Shown: in pieces, positions 47,434 through 55,800 of the stretch
Layout: every line of letters starts with the position of its first letter
Numbering within the stretch: position 1 is the first letter of the stretch
NCBI GenBank assembly: GCA_022414725.1
Contig: CM039462.1
Coordinates: 120,267,197 to 120,331,196, forward strand
Direction of reading: 5' to 3'
From: Microglena sp. YARC
Taxonomy: Eukaryota > Chlorophyta > Chlorophyceae > Chlamydomonadales > Chlamydomonadaceae
Length of the DNA: 64,000 bases
The notes under the pieces: generated by a model
What the model was told of the DNA's origin: nothing
Seen by the model: the letters and a program-made list of their open reading frames with translations, nothing else
Database searches by the model: none
Made by a program: the position numbers and the translations under genes

Positions 47434-49295
47434 TATCATCATCATAGTACTTACTCTTCCCAGGAAACAAGATGTACAGTGGGCAATGCCCATCGATTGC
47501 TGTTTTAAGCAGCTCGTCAGATTTGGAGCACAAGCCTTTCTGCATAAGAATGGAAATTGGGTGTGGGGCAAGTGAAACATTAAGGGCACATTGGACAAAA
47601 GTAGGGATCAGCAACTAATATTATTGGGGGGGGAAATACAACTATAAAATATTGTATAATATTAACTACGGTTGTATTAGTCCAATATTAGTCAAATTTA
47701 GTTGTCCAAATAATTTGTGAAGTGTCAAATATGTTGTAAAATGACTAAGCCTTTAATGGAGCCGGATTTTGCACATTGGACTTGAGGCACATTGGACATA
47801 CGGCACATTGGACAGAAAGCAAATTGGACATAAGGCACATGGAGAGGTGGGGATGGGTAACGTGTGTGTGTGTGTCTGTGTGCATACATGATGTACATGT
47901 GGGAGTGGGGTTGGGGGGCGTGTAGTGCAGATGGGCATGTAGTGGGAGGGGCGTGTAGGTGTATGTTGGGTTGGGGTTAGGTTTGGGCTGGGTTGGTTTG
48001 GTTTGGGCTGGGTTGGGTTGGGTTGGGTTGGGTTGGGTTGGGTTGGGTTGGTTGGGTTGGGTTGGGTTGGGTTGGGTTGGGTTGGTTGGGTTGGGTTGGG
48101 TTGGGTTGGTTGGGTTGGGTTGGGTTGGGTTGGGTTGGGTTGGGTTGGGTTGGGTTGGGTTGGGTTGGTTGGGTTGGGTTGGGTTGGGTTGGGTTGGGTT
48201 GGGTTGGGTTGGGTTGGGTTGGGTTGGGTTGGGTTGGGTTGGGTTGGGTTGGGTTGGGTTGGGTTGGGTTGGGTTGGGTTGGGTTGGGTTGGGTTGGGTT
48301 GGGTTGGGTTGGGTTGGGTTGGGTTGGGTTGGGTTGGGTTGGGTTGGGTTGGGTTGGGTTGGGTTGGGTTGGGTTGGGTTGGGTTGGGTTGGGTTGGTTG
48401 GGTTGGGTTGGGTTGGGTTGGGTTGGGTTGGGTTGGATTGGATTGGATTGGATTGGATTGGATTGGATTGGATTGGATTGGATTGGATTGGATTGGATTG
48501 GATTGGATTGGATTGGATTGGATTGGATTGGATTGGATTGGATTGGATTGGATTGGATTGGATTGGATTTGGATTGGATTGGATTGGATTGGATTGGATT
48601 GGATTGGATTGGATTGGATTGGATTGGATTGGATTGGATTGGATTGGATTGGATTGGATTGGATTGGATTGGATTGGATTGGATTGGATTGGATTGGATT
48701 GGATTGGATTGGATTGGATTGGATTGGATTGGATTGGATTGGATTGGATTGGATTGGATTGGATTGGATTGGATTGGATTGGATTGGATTGGGTTGTAGA
48801 GTGGAGTGGAGTGGAGTGGAGTGGAGTGGAGTGGAGTGGAGGGGGAACAGTGTGTGTGTGAGTGTGTGTGGGGTGTGTGTGTGGGGTGGGTTGGGGGTTG
48901 GGTGGGGTTGGGGTTGGGGGGGGGGGGGGTATGGGGCCCCACAGGTGGTGCATGGTGCTCTTAGACATGATCCATGGATTAAGCCTTACCGAGTATTGGC
49001 GATGGTGCACGACTGAAATGCATGGAGCTGACATGCACTTGGACAGGACAGGCACAGTCGCTAGGGGCTTCTTCTTTTCAAAGGGGTGCCTAAGAACCAC
49101 CACCCGGCCCCGGAGCTCTACCGGGACTTGGGGCAGGGCGCTACACAGGCAGGTCCTCATGGGCCGCTCACATTTGCTGCATATCTGGCGTTTACCGGCG
49201 GGCTTTTCAGCGTTGCCAGCGCTGGTCGAGGGTTCAGCAGCAACTGTGCTGGAGGTGTCGTTAGCACCATGAGCATGGAGTACTGTGGGTTCCAT
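38167..49295 (-). CDS. DTW-domain tRNA-uridine aminocarboxypropyltransferase-like protein, 6 exons, 344 aa
   Basis: Exons in transcript order: 49295-48990, 47539-47455, 44001-43809, 41922-41856, 39429-39292 and 38412-38167. Phases join exactly (0,1,2,0,0) and all introns are GT..AG. DTW-family landmarks occur in order: zinc-type Cys39, Cys42, Cys49 and Cys51 ([14 protein letters not shown]), [15 protein letters not shown] near 70-84, [16 protein letters not shown] near 122-137, the signature IDGTW at 190-194 followed by KQAKEM, RKEP at 259-262 and [11 protein letters not shown] near 267-277. The family (SPOUT-like fold; DTWD1/DTWD2 in animals, TapT in bacteria) uses S-adenosylmethionine to make acp3U in tRNA. 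Substrate position cannot be inferred here. ATG 49295 is the first start giving a normal N terminus; the frame stays open to an upstream ATG at 49469 that would add a basic, transit-like extension. The last 30 or so residues lie in a tandem duplication, so the true C terminus is uncertain. Confidence 0.88.
38682..38815. mobile_element. TIR MITE, left half only
   Basis: agagcttttcttctcagcta with caggcagcagcttctaggca matches the family terminal repeat. It then runs into a G-rich tract. It lies in the last intron of the DTW gene. Confidence 0.6.
38816..39060. repeat. G-rich and (GT)n microsatellites
   Basis: ggttgggggttgg repeats, (GT)n at 38923-38958, a G run at 38959-38974 and gaggggagggaag repeats. 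High G-quadruplex potential. Confidence 0.93.
39160..39320 (-). repeat. duplicated 3' edge (donor) of DTW exon 5
   Basis: ccaccatcgtaccacaggtt ccttcctaattaggcaagc at 39220-39254 is a copy of the exon end at 39286-39318 (minus strand: ACLIRKEPV then GTACGA). The surrounding aaagagagaacaaaccaatt is also repeated two or three times. Confidence 0.85.
39440..39715. repeat. (AAAT)n tract with acgagatacataaat units
   Basis: Composite of aataaataaata and tacgagatacataaataca repeats in the intron between DTW exons 4 and 5. It is followed by family B text (agtacgcttccttacaaggc at 39700). Confidence 0.9.
39785..40135 (-). mobile_element. family A/C dispersed repeats, reverse orientation
   Basis: tggtggagcgcccccttctg is the family A tail in reverse. 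It is followed by ggatctggctaaactagtca, shared with 21.27 and 55.95 kb. ctcactcctcattctcactc minisatellite follows at 40215-40370. Confidence 0.5.
40560..40770 (-). mobile_element. second tRNA-derived SINE family
   Basis: On the minus strand: aatgactcagtggcagagca (A box) and tgcggggttcgaatcccctt (B box) about 35 nt apart, followed by gagtgcgcttgggcccgtcc. The body differs from the SINE at 36.3 and 42.6 kb. No acceptor stem or CCA-ready end, so not a tRNA gene. Confidence 0.65.
41057..41280 (+). mobile_element. dispersed repeat family A, copy
   Basis: agtcctatgcagcgtcgcaa, gatggagctgaccgaagcga, gttagttagttacgcgaccg, ending ggggctccgccaaaaaa. Lies in DTW intron 4 (between exons 4 and 5). Confidence 0.7.
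41605..41790. repeat. (caattt)n / caatgtgt repeat
   Basis: tcaatttcaatttcaatgtg reiterations just downstream of DTW exon 4 (minus strand). Confidence 0.9.
41965..42358. repeat. (GT)n and G-run microsatellites with repeated gagcagagctgggcaggt
   Basis: The text agcagagttgggcaggt, aagcaaagctgggcaggt and gagcagagctgggcaggt occurs at 41951, 42020 and 42090 between GT runs. In the minus direction this lies just upstream of the acceptor of DTW exon 4. Confidence 0.9.
42550..42735 (-). mobile_element. tRNA-derived SINE, copy 4
   Basis: Minus strand: gggggttcgactccccc B box at about 42690-42706, then ggtcgctcttggcgttgcag and tgtcaaccgcgatggtagct, to aggcgttatcattacctttt. Clear homologue of 2698-2880 in the opposite orientation. 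Confidence 0.75.
42911..43100. mobile_element. hAT-like palindromic MITE with 8-bp target duplication
   Basis: A 190-bp element from tagggaacggcat to atgccggtcccta (inverted termini) is flanked by perfect direct repeats catactag at 42903-42910 and 43101-43108. An 8-bp duplication with TAGGG-type ends is typical of the hAT superfamily. The interior is built from tgatatcatatgat palindromes. No coding capacity. Confidence 0.85.
43171..43333. mobile_element. hAT-like MITE with 8-bp target duplication
   Basis: A 163-bp element from cagggtacta to agtaccctg is flanked by perfect ttggggag at 43163-43170 and 43334-43341. The interior is rich in gcgc palindromes (gcgcaaaaactgcgcactgc). It was inserted into an older ctggctggaagttgcagtgg repeat, only 70 bp from the 42911-43100 element. 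Confidence 0.88.
43525..43800. repeat. (GT)n, (GGGGT)n and long G run
   Basis: The run of about 40 G at 43762-43801 begins two bases from the donor of DTW exon 3 on the minus strand, so the intron starts GTAGGTTC followed by poly-C in the transcript. The length is probably unreliable. Confidence 0.95.
43975..44180 (-). repeat. triplicated 5' edge of DTW exon 3
   Basis: The exon start ([10 protein letters not shown]; plus-strand tttgcaac.tcgtccaggggcagag) occurs at about 43975-44010, 44052-44085 and 44132-44167, with partial copies at 44483-44500 and 45042-45068. Only the first has the reading frame of the gene. The two nearest decoys have lost the AG of the acceptor; the two distant fragments keep it. 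Confidence 0.85.
44215..44440. repeat. (AAAT)n plus family B fragment
   Basis: aataaataaataa tract followed by agtacgccttattacgaggc, gtgaggtggaggggg and ctctggggccaaccacca. The same order is seen at 39.7, 58.9 and 61.1 kb. Confidence 0.85.
44441..46585. other. intron 2 of the DTW gene, no other gene recognised
   Basis: AT-rich low-complexity (ttattattatta) at 45060-45330 and ttatttattta near 46345-46440. Text around 45950-46330 is GC-richer with open frames on both strands, but has no family resemblance. Confidence 0.5.
46586..46860. repeat. C-rich repeat (cagccccccactgtaggccc)
   Basis: Tandem 30-45-bp units of acgcagccccccactgtagg with long C runs, length-unstable. Confidence 0.9.
46861..47120. 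mobile_element. dispersed repeat family D (aaggaaatgaaccagcgtc)
   Basis: ctcaaaggaaatgaaccagc, caccatggtgctgctagtag and ctactggcagcttgcttt are shared with 40805-40960 (taaggaaaggaaccggagtc, ccatggtgctcctagtttcc, tactagcggctttcttatgg). Confidence 0.45.
47398..47446. repeat. (ATC)n adjoining the DTW exon 2 donor
   Basis: catcatcatcatc trinucleotide run directly downstream (minus strand) of the GTAAGT donor at 47454. Confidence 0.95.
47996..48842. repeat. three adjoining pentanucleotide arrays in DTW intron 1
   Basis: (GGGTT)n occupies about 48003-48430, (GGATT)n about 48433-48793 and (GGAGT)n about 48798-48841. Each motif differs from its neighbour by one base. Because 5 is not a multiple of 3, all frames are open on both strands ([20 protein letters not shown]), giving false reading frames up to 574 codons. 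Confidence 0.97.
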
Positions 49296-49864
49296 GTTAT
49301 CGTAAGATAAAAGGAACGGAGGCAAATGTGCAGGGCGACGACGGATGCTAGGCCTAGTTGGGTTTCCAAGCAACGTTTCGTGCTGTTTCCCTGCTTTTCT
49401 TCTAGTTGACGCTGTCAGGCTAGGATACTGGCATCGTCTATGGAATTGAGTTAGATGAGCGTGGCGCATTCATGCCCTTTTTGCATAAGAGCATGCGAGC
49501 AGTGGAGGAATGTTTGAGTAGGTTGGGCAGATAGCTAGTGGCGTGGCTCAGTTGACGGCCTCTACGCGAAGTGAGTGAGAAGTGAGTGAGACCGGTAGAG
49601 TGAGAAATCGAGGACCGGTAGACCGAGTCTCTTGTGTTGTAACCCGAATGAGCACAGCATGAGTAGCACAGATGCTGCCGTTCTTCTAATATCCTTGGAT
49701 CATCAGGAGGTAGGGATCATGCTAGAACTAGCTGGGATTGGGATTGGGATGTCGATGTACCGCCTTGTACTCCGCCTAGTCTCGAAATGCTTCTGTTCAT
49801 TGCAGCCTCCGTGGATGCTAAGCTACAGATCTAAATCGTATTGTCAGAGAACGAGCGGAACCCA
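49296..49864. promoter_or_regulatory. shared divergent upstream region
   Basis: A 569-bp interval between the ATG of the DTW gene (minus) and the ATG of the zinc-finger/UBA gene (plus). It has no MITE, SINE or long repeat, unlike almost all flanking sequence. A small direct repeat (gtgagtgagaagtgagtgag) lies at 49570-49590. I infer a bidirectional promoter; no TATA box is evident. Confidence 0.5.
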
Positions 49865-52800
49865 ATGGATAGCGCAGAACCTGGGAACTGCGACCTCTGC
49901 GGATTGCTAACTGATCCGGTGCAAGAGCTAAATATTCTCTCATGCACGTTTGCACACTGTTGTGAGGCTGGAGAGGAGGGCAGCGTTTACCACCAGGTTT
50001 GCTTTTGTAGATGACGTTTACCACTGTGGACATTGGTTCTTGACTCGCATGAAGCTTTATCCCGCATACATGATGCGCAGACATGCTTGGAAAAGTTCTT
50101 GAAGGGGAACAAGCTTGAAAAGAATCGGAAGACGGGCTTTCCCTGCCCTCGAGGCTCGAGCAAATCCTCCAAATTCGGGAAGATATGTCCTGGAAGGGTA
50201 GGTGCTCAGGACCCTCATGCTCTGTGCCCTCTCGACAAAGCAGTGTTTAAACCACCATTTGAACTCGAAATTGCTGTCTCCCCAATTATGCAGATTGACA
50301 AGAGCCATCCTTATCATCCAAGGAATGAGCAGAAGAAGCTACAGGTAATTATTTTCCTGACATGGTGTTGGATGCTTGCCTAGGTTATAGGGCGCTCTTG
50401 TAGATTGGCATAGGACTGGATAAGACATGAAGGTGTGCATTAGGTGCCCTTCACTTGCAACAGCTTGGTCAGGGTCATGTGGTAAGCTGGAAAGTGTGAT
50501 AGATCAGCTGGCATTGATGTAAATGCATGTGCTTGTGTTCATTTGGTTCTATAGTTATTGATATGCAACTTCAGATTGTTTCACAGTCGATCAAGCACCA
50601 AGTTGCATCTTCAATTTGAATACTTATGAGGAGTTGCGGCAGTGAGTGGTCTTCCTATCGTGATTATTTCCTGGTACCATCAATGTTGGTTAAGCTGGGG
50701 GAAGTCACATTGTGTTGGGAGAGAGGGGCATAATTGTTGCTGTGATGGGGGGCAAGGGATTGGCTGCAGCATGTTCCGAGGTTGGTCTGGTCTGTTCGTC
50801 AAGAAACTGCAAGTGGGAGGTAGATGGTGGTGTCGGTGGAATTAGGTGCCCCGGTGCACATGTAGGGGAAACGCAGGTTCTTCAGTAACCCTCAAATGCA
50901 TAACTGTAAATAGGTATCAAATGGGATCTCGTGGTGGTCGGCCCCGGTGCAAGCAAACGAGCTGCCCCCCTCAACCTACCGCAACGTAATAAGGCGTAGT
51001 ATTTAATTATGTATGTATTTATTTATTTATCAAAGGGGGTCATCTAGTGGTGGGCTCATACTCCTGCACCAGTGTTTTTCTTTTCATCTATGAGCAGCAG
51101 CTTCTATGCGGTTCCCTTGTCTGGCTAACTATTCTTCCAAACTTGGCGCAAACTCGAGCATCTTGAAGCTGACATAATCAGCTTTCCAGAACTGCTGAAA
51201 TTGTTTGGCGCAGCCCAGTGGTCGGCTCGGGCAGCTTCCTAGAAGCTGCTATGAAAAGCTGAGAAGAAAAAGTCCTATTCAGTGTCGCAAGCGACGCTAA
51301 AAATTGGCGAGTGTATTGGCAACAGAAAGACTGTTGGCAAAGGAAATGGAGCCGACAGAAGCCAGGTAGTCATGTGACAGTTGGCAGACGTGTCAGGCTT
51401 AAATTTTTCTGTCGGACGGACGTACGCACAGATGGACAACGGGGTGAATCTGGGGGCTCCCGCCCCCCAAAAGGAGGGGCTCCGCCAAAAACTGTCCTGC
51501 ACTGAAAGGCACAAGGATGTGCGCCATGGCCATTGTATCGTAGCTTTTCTTTTCAGCTACAAGCAGCAGCTTCTAGGCAGCTCCCTGGGCTCTCTCTTCA
51601 TCCAACCCATAAACAACCCGGTGCACCTGGAAGCTGATATTGTCAGCTATTTAATGCTCCTGTCATTCGGGTTTTGCCTATTGGCAGTCTTGGGGAGCCG
51701 CCTAGAAGCTGCTGCTGGTAGCTGAAAAATAGCTATGAATTGTATGCACTTGTCATGCCCTGCTGGAAGATACCTAATTATTACAAGGAGTCTTCCATGG
51801 AAATTTCAGATATGTTTTATTTTGCGCTATGCCTGGCAGCTTCCAGCCAGCTCCAACAGCCTGCCACTGTGTCTAGCCCAAAGATTTGAGTTGCATTGAA
51901 ATGATCATAATGACGACTTTCAGACGCACTAGCTAGCTTTGGGTTTGGCCCAAGCAAGGAGCTGCCTAGAAGCTGCTGTGTGTTGTCCAAAAATGAATGA
52001 AACAGTGAAGCTCAGTGTATTGGGCCTACGTAATCCTGATAAAGCAATTCAGCGGATGTTTTGGATTTGGATCTACAGTTAGTAGTTTGCACCTCCACTT
52101 TTTCAGCCAAATTTCCGATTCTCAGAATAATCAGAATTCTCGATTCTCAGGCCAATCTCTCAAGGTTGAGGTACAAGCAACGAACAACAAAGTGTTTTGA
52201 AAGCCCAAATCCAAGTCATCCACTGAAGGGCTTTAAAGCCATTCAGGGGATGATTTGGGAAGCACAATGTACTTTGGACTTGGTTCTCAGAATCTCAGGC
52301 CTATTATCGAGAATTCTCGCAAGAATTCTCAGATTCCCAGGCCAAATTCTCGATTTCATGTACGAACTCCGGGTTCTTCAGAAACCTTGAACCCAAATCA
52401 TCCGCTGAATGGCTATAAAACTGGTGGTAATTGATCATAGACTTATTTTTCTGGTGCTTTGCCCTCCAGTTATTTGACAATCTGATCATACTCACCCATT
52501 CCCTATCATCAAGGCAAGAATCTTGTTACTGCCTGTGATGAATCTGACCTTTCTGATGCTTTGCCCTGGAGTCTCCTGCTGAGCAAATATATGCCATGGA
52601 CAGCCTGGACAAAACAATACCTGCCATGCAAATACCTCGCCTTTATCTCGCCTTGATTAGCTAATATGCGGCGAGCAAATACCATGTAAAAATACCTGCA
52701 TTGCAAATATCTGTTTCTGACATTGCCTTAAGGTTATTTGAAACACATGGCTCCTTCACTCTCAGGTTACTCAGCCACAACCTCCTCCCGAGGTGCACAA

Positions 52801-55800
52801 ACCCAAGAAGCTGACAGCCGCAGAAAAGCTGGAAGCAAAAAAGAAAGCAGAGGAGGAGAAGCAGCGAGTTGCAGAGAAGGAGAAGCTGAGTCTGAAACAG
52901 GTGGCGGCAGCAGCTCGGTGAGTTGTGCCTGTGTATTGGTGGTGGTGGCGATGGTGTCTTGGTAGTGGTGGACACGGTGTCTTAGTGGTGGTGGCGGTGG
53001 TTTCTTGGTAGTGGAGGTGGTGGTGTCTAGGTGGTGGTGATGGTAATGGTGTCTTGGTGGTGGTGATGGTAATGGGTAGTGGTGATGGTGGTGTTTAGGT
53101 GGTGGTGATGGTAGTGTCTAGGTGGTGGTGGTTGTGGTAGTGGTGTCTTGGTGATGGTGGTGTTTAGGTAGTGGTGATGGTAGAGGTGTCTTGGTGGTGG
53201 TGTCTTAGTGGTGTCTTGGTGATGGTGGTGGTGGTGTCTTTGTGATGGTGTCTTTGTGGTGGTGTGGTGTGGTGGTGTCTTTGTGGTAGTGGATTCTAAG
53301 TGGTGGTGATGGGGGTTGTGACGGTGGCGGTAGTGTCTAGGTGATGGGGGTGGTGTCTTGGTGGTAGTAGTGATGGTGGTGGTGTCTTGGTGATGGTGGT
53401 GGTAGTGATGGGGGTGTCTAGGTGAGAGTGGTGGTGTCTTGGTGATGTGGCAGGCATGTGTCATTGAAGGTACTCGCTGGCTGCAGAAGCTAAAGGTACA
53501 GGCTAGTTGCAGGCATTTGGGGTGGTGGAGGGAGAGTGGTTTTGGGAGTAGCCTTGGGAGAGACTGTTTCTTCAGTTTGTGTGTGTGTGTGTGCTGGGGT
53601 TGGTGTGGGAAGGGGTATGGGGGGGGCTGGAGTAGGCATGGTGAGGGATTACAGCAAGAGCTTGATCCCAATGTTGTACAAGTGCTCCTGTCGACATGTA
53701 TTGCCCATGCTGCATGTCGTACTGTTCAGCTACACCCACAATGGGGTCATATCATGCGTTGTTGACCAAAAGTGTGACATCATATGATATCGCACAAATT
53801 GCATCGCATGATATTGTATATCAATGGTAACTTTAGCCCAGTCAAACTGATGATATCATATGATATTTTATATCTATGGTAACTTGAGTCTAGTCAGACT
53901 GCCGGCATCATAAGACATCATACGATGACTTGATACCATATGAATGATATGATATCATATTGCCTCTCCCGACGCACAAAGCATGTATCATGTTATCTCG
54001 CAGGTTGTCGATTCTAGCTGGACCTCCTACAGCCAAATCTGCAGCCCTAGCTGCCTCGAGGCCCAACATCCCAGGTCTCCCTTCTAAAGAGCAGCTTGTC
54101 TTGCTCAAAGCTGCAGCAAGGAGGGAGATGGGCTTGGCTCCGACAGCTGGGGCTGCCGCTGTCCCCACACCAAGCTCGAAAGCCACCCCTCCACCCCCTC
54201 CTCCGCCTCAGTCAAGTTGGGGTGCGAAGGCAGCTGCAGCCCCTCCGCCCCCTCCCCCAGGCCCTGGTGAATCCTCCATGTTGTCGAACCATCCTCAGCT
54301 TCAGCAGCTGTTGATGAAGGCTGGACAGAAAGCATCCAAACCTGTGCAGCCTCTGTCCAGCCTCCTGGCTTCAGATTTGCAACACCATCAGCCCTCTCAT
54401 GCAGCAGCTGCGGCCATGACGCGAGATCGGGAAAGCTTCCCCATGTTCCCACCACCCCCACCCCCTCCTCCACCTCCGCCCCCGTCAACTAGCCATCCTA
54501 GCAACCCAACAGCCCACCCTAGCCCCTCATTGCACCCTAGCATGCCGTCCTCAGTGAGTCTAGCGTCCGTTCCCCTGTCAAGAGGTGAAAGCACGTCCAC
54601 TGCAGGAGTTGGTGGTCTGGTGGGAATGGACTATGCAGCTGAGGTTACGGACGAAGCGCCTAAAAATCTCACCAAAGCCCAAAAGAAAAACCTCAAACGA
54701 GCAGAGCGAAAGAAGAAGATGCAGATGGACGAGGGCCACTGCTCTGATGGGGGCTCGGGCAGTAGTGGAGAGGGGGATGCCAACGGTGGGGAGGCTCCTG
54801 AAATGGCTAGCATCATGGAGGAATTGTTTGTGCAGACTCTGGTGTCCAAGAAGACCCTTACACTGGCGCAGCAGCTGCAGCGGCTCTCATTCGAAGAGTG
54901 GAGAGGTACGTGGGGTCATTCAGCAGCATCGATTTTGTTTTAGTGTTTACAGGGGGTCGGCTTTTATTCAAAGAGTGGAGAGGTACGTGGGGGTGTTCAG
55001 CAGCATCATTTTTTTCTGGGGGTCAACCAGAAAGGCCATATCTGATACAAACCTAGGCCTGTGTGGCCAAGGGAAATAGACCGAGGAAGACTACAACAGC
55101 TACGAGCAAGACGTCCCTTCCACTGGCGCAGCAGCTGCAGCGACTCTCATTTGAAGAGTGGAGAGGTAGGTGGGGTCATTCAGCAGCATTGTTTTTTGTT
55201 TTTTTGTCTACAGGGGGTCAGCTTTCATTTGAAGAGGGGAGAGGTACGTGGGAGTGTTCAGCAGCATCCTTTTTGTTTACTGGGGGTGAACCAGGAAAGG
55301 GCATATCTAATTCAAACTAGGCCTGTGTGACCAAAGGAAATAGACAGGGGAAGACTGAAACAGCTACGGGCAAGAAGTCCTTTACACTGGCGCAGCAGCT
55401 GCAGCGGCTCTCATTTGAAGAGTGGAGAGGTAGGTGGGGTCATTCAGCAGCATCGAGTTTGTTTTTTTAATTACAAGGTTTGGCTTTTATTTGATCAGTA
55501 GACAGGTATGTAGGGGTGTTCAGCAGCTTTATTTTTGTTTACAGGGGGTGAACCAGGAATGGGCTTATGTGATAAAACCAAGGCCTGTGTGACCAAGAGA
55601 AATAGACAAAGGAAGGCTAAAACAGTTACGGGCTGTAGCCTGCAGGCTGTGACCGACTGGCAACACAGTTACGGGCTGTAGCCTGCAGGCTGTGACCGAC
55701 TGGCAACACAGTTACAGGCTGTAGCCTGCAGGCTGTGACCGACTGGCAACACAGTTACGGGCTGTAGCCTGCAGGCTGTGACCGACTGGCAACACAGCTG

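Larger units (their letters stand above)
54861..55610 (+). repeat. about 260-bp triplication of the exon 5 donor region
   Basis: The text cactggcgcagcagctgcag starts at 54861, 55121 and 55385 (periods 260 and 264). Each copy carries the coding end LAQQLQRLSFEEWR, a donor (GTACGT, GTAGGT, GTAGGT) and the same intron start (ggggtcattcagcagcat). Confidence 0.92.

Noticed and set aside
47959..49016. Plus-strand [10 protein letters not shown] glycine-tryptophan frames
   Set aside because: Pentamer arrays are open in every frame on both strands; no independent coding evidence.
47745..49469. A 574-codon minus-strand frame joining the DTW N terminus to [10 protein letters not shown] repeats
   Set aside because: Only its first part (49295-48990) is a real exon, ending at a GTAAGG donor. 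The rest is intronic pentanucleotide repeat, and the DTW protein continues in phase at 47539.
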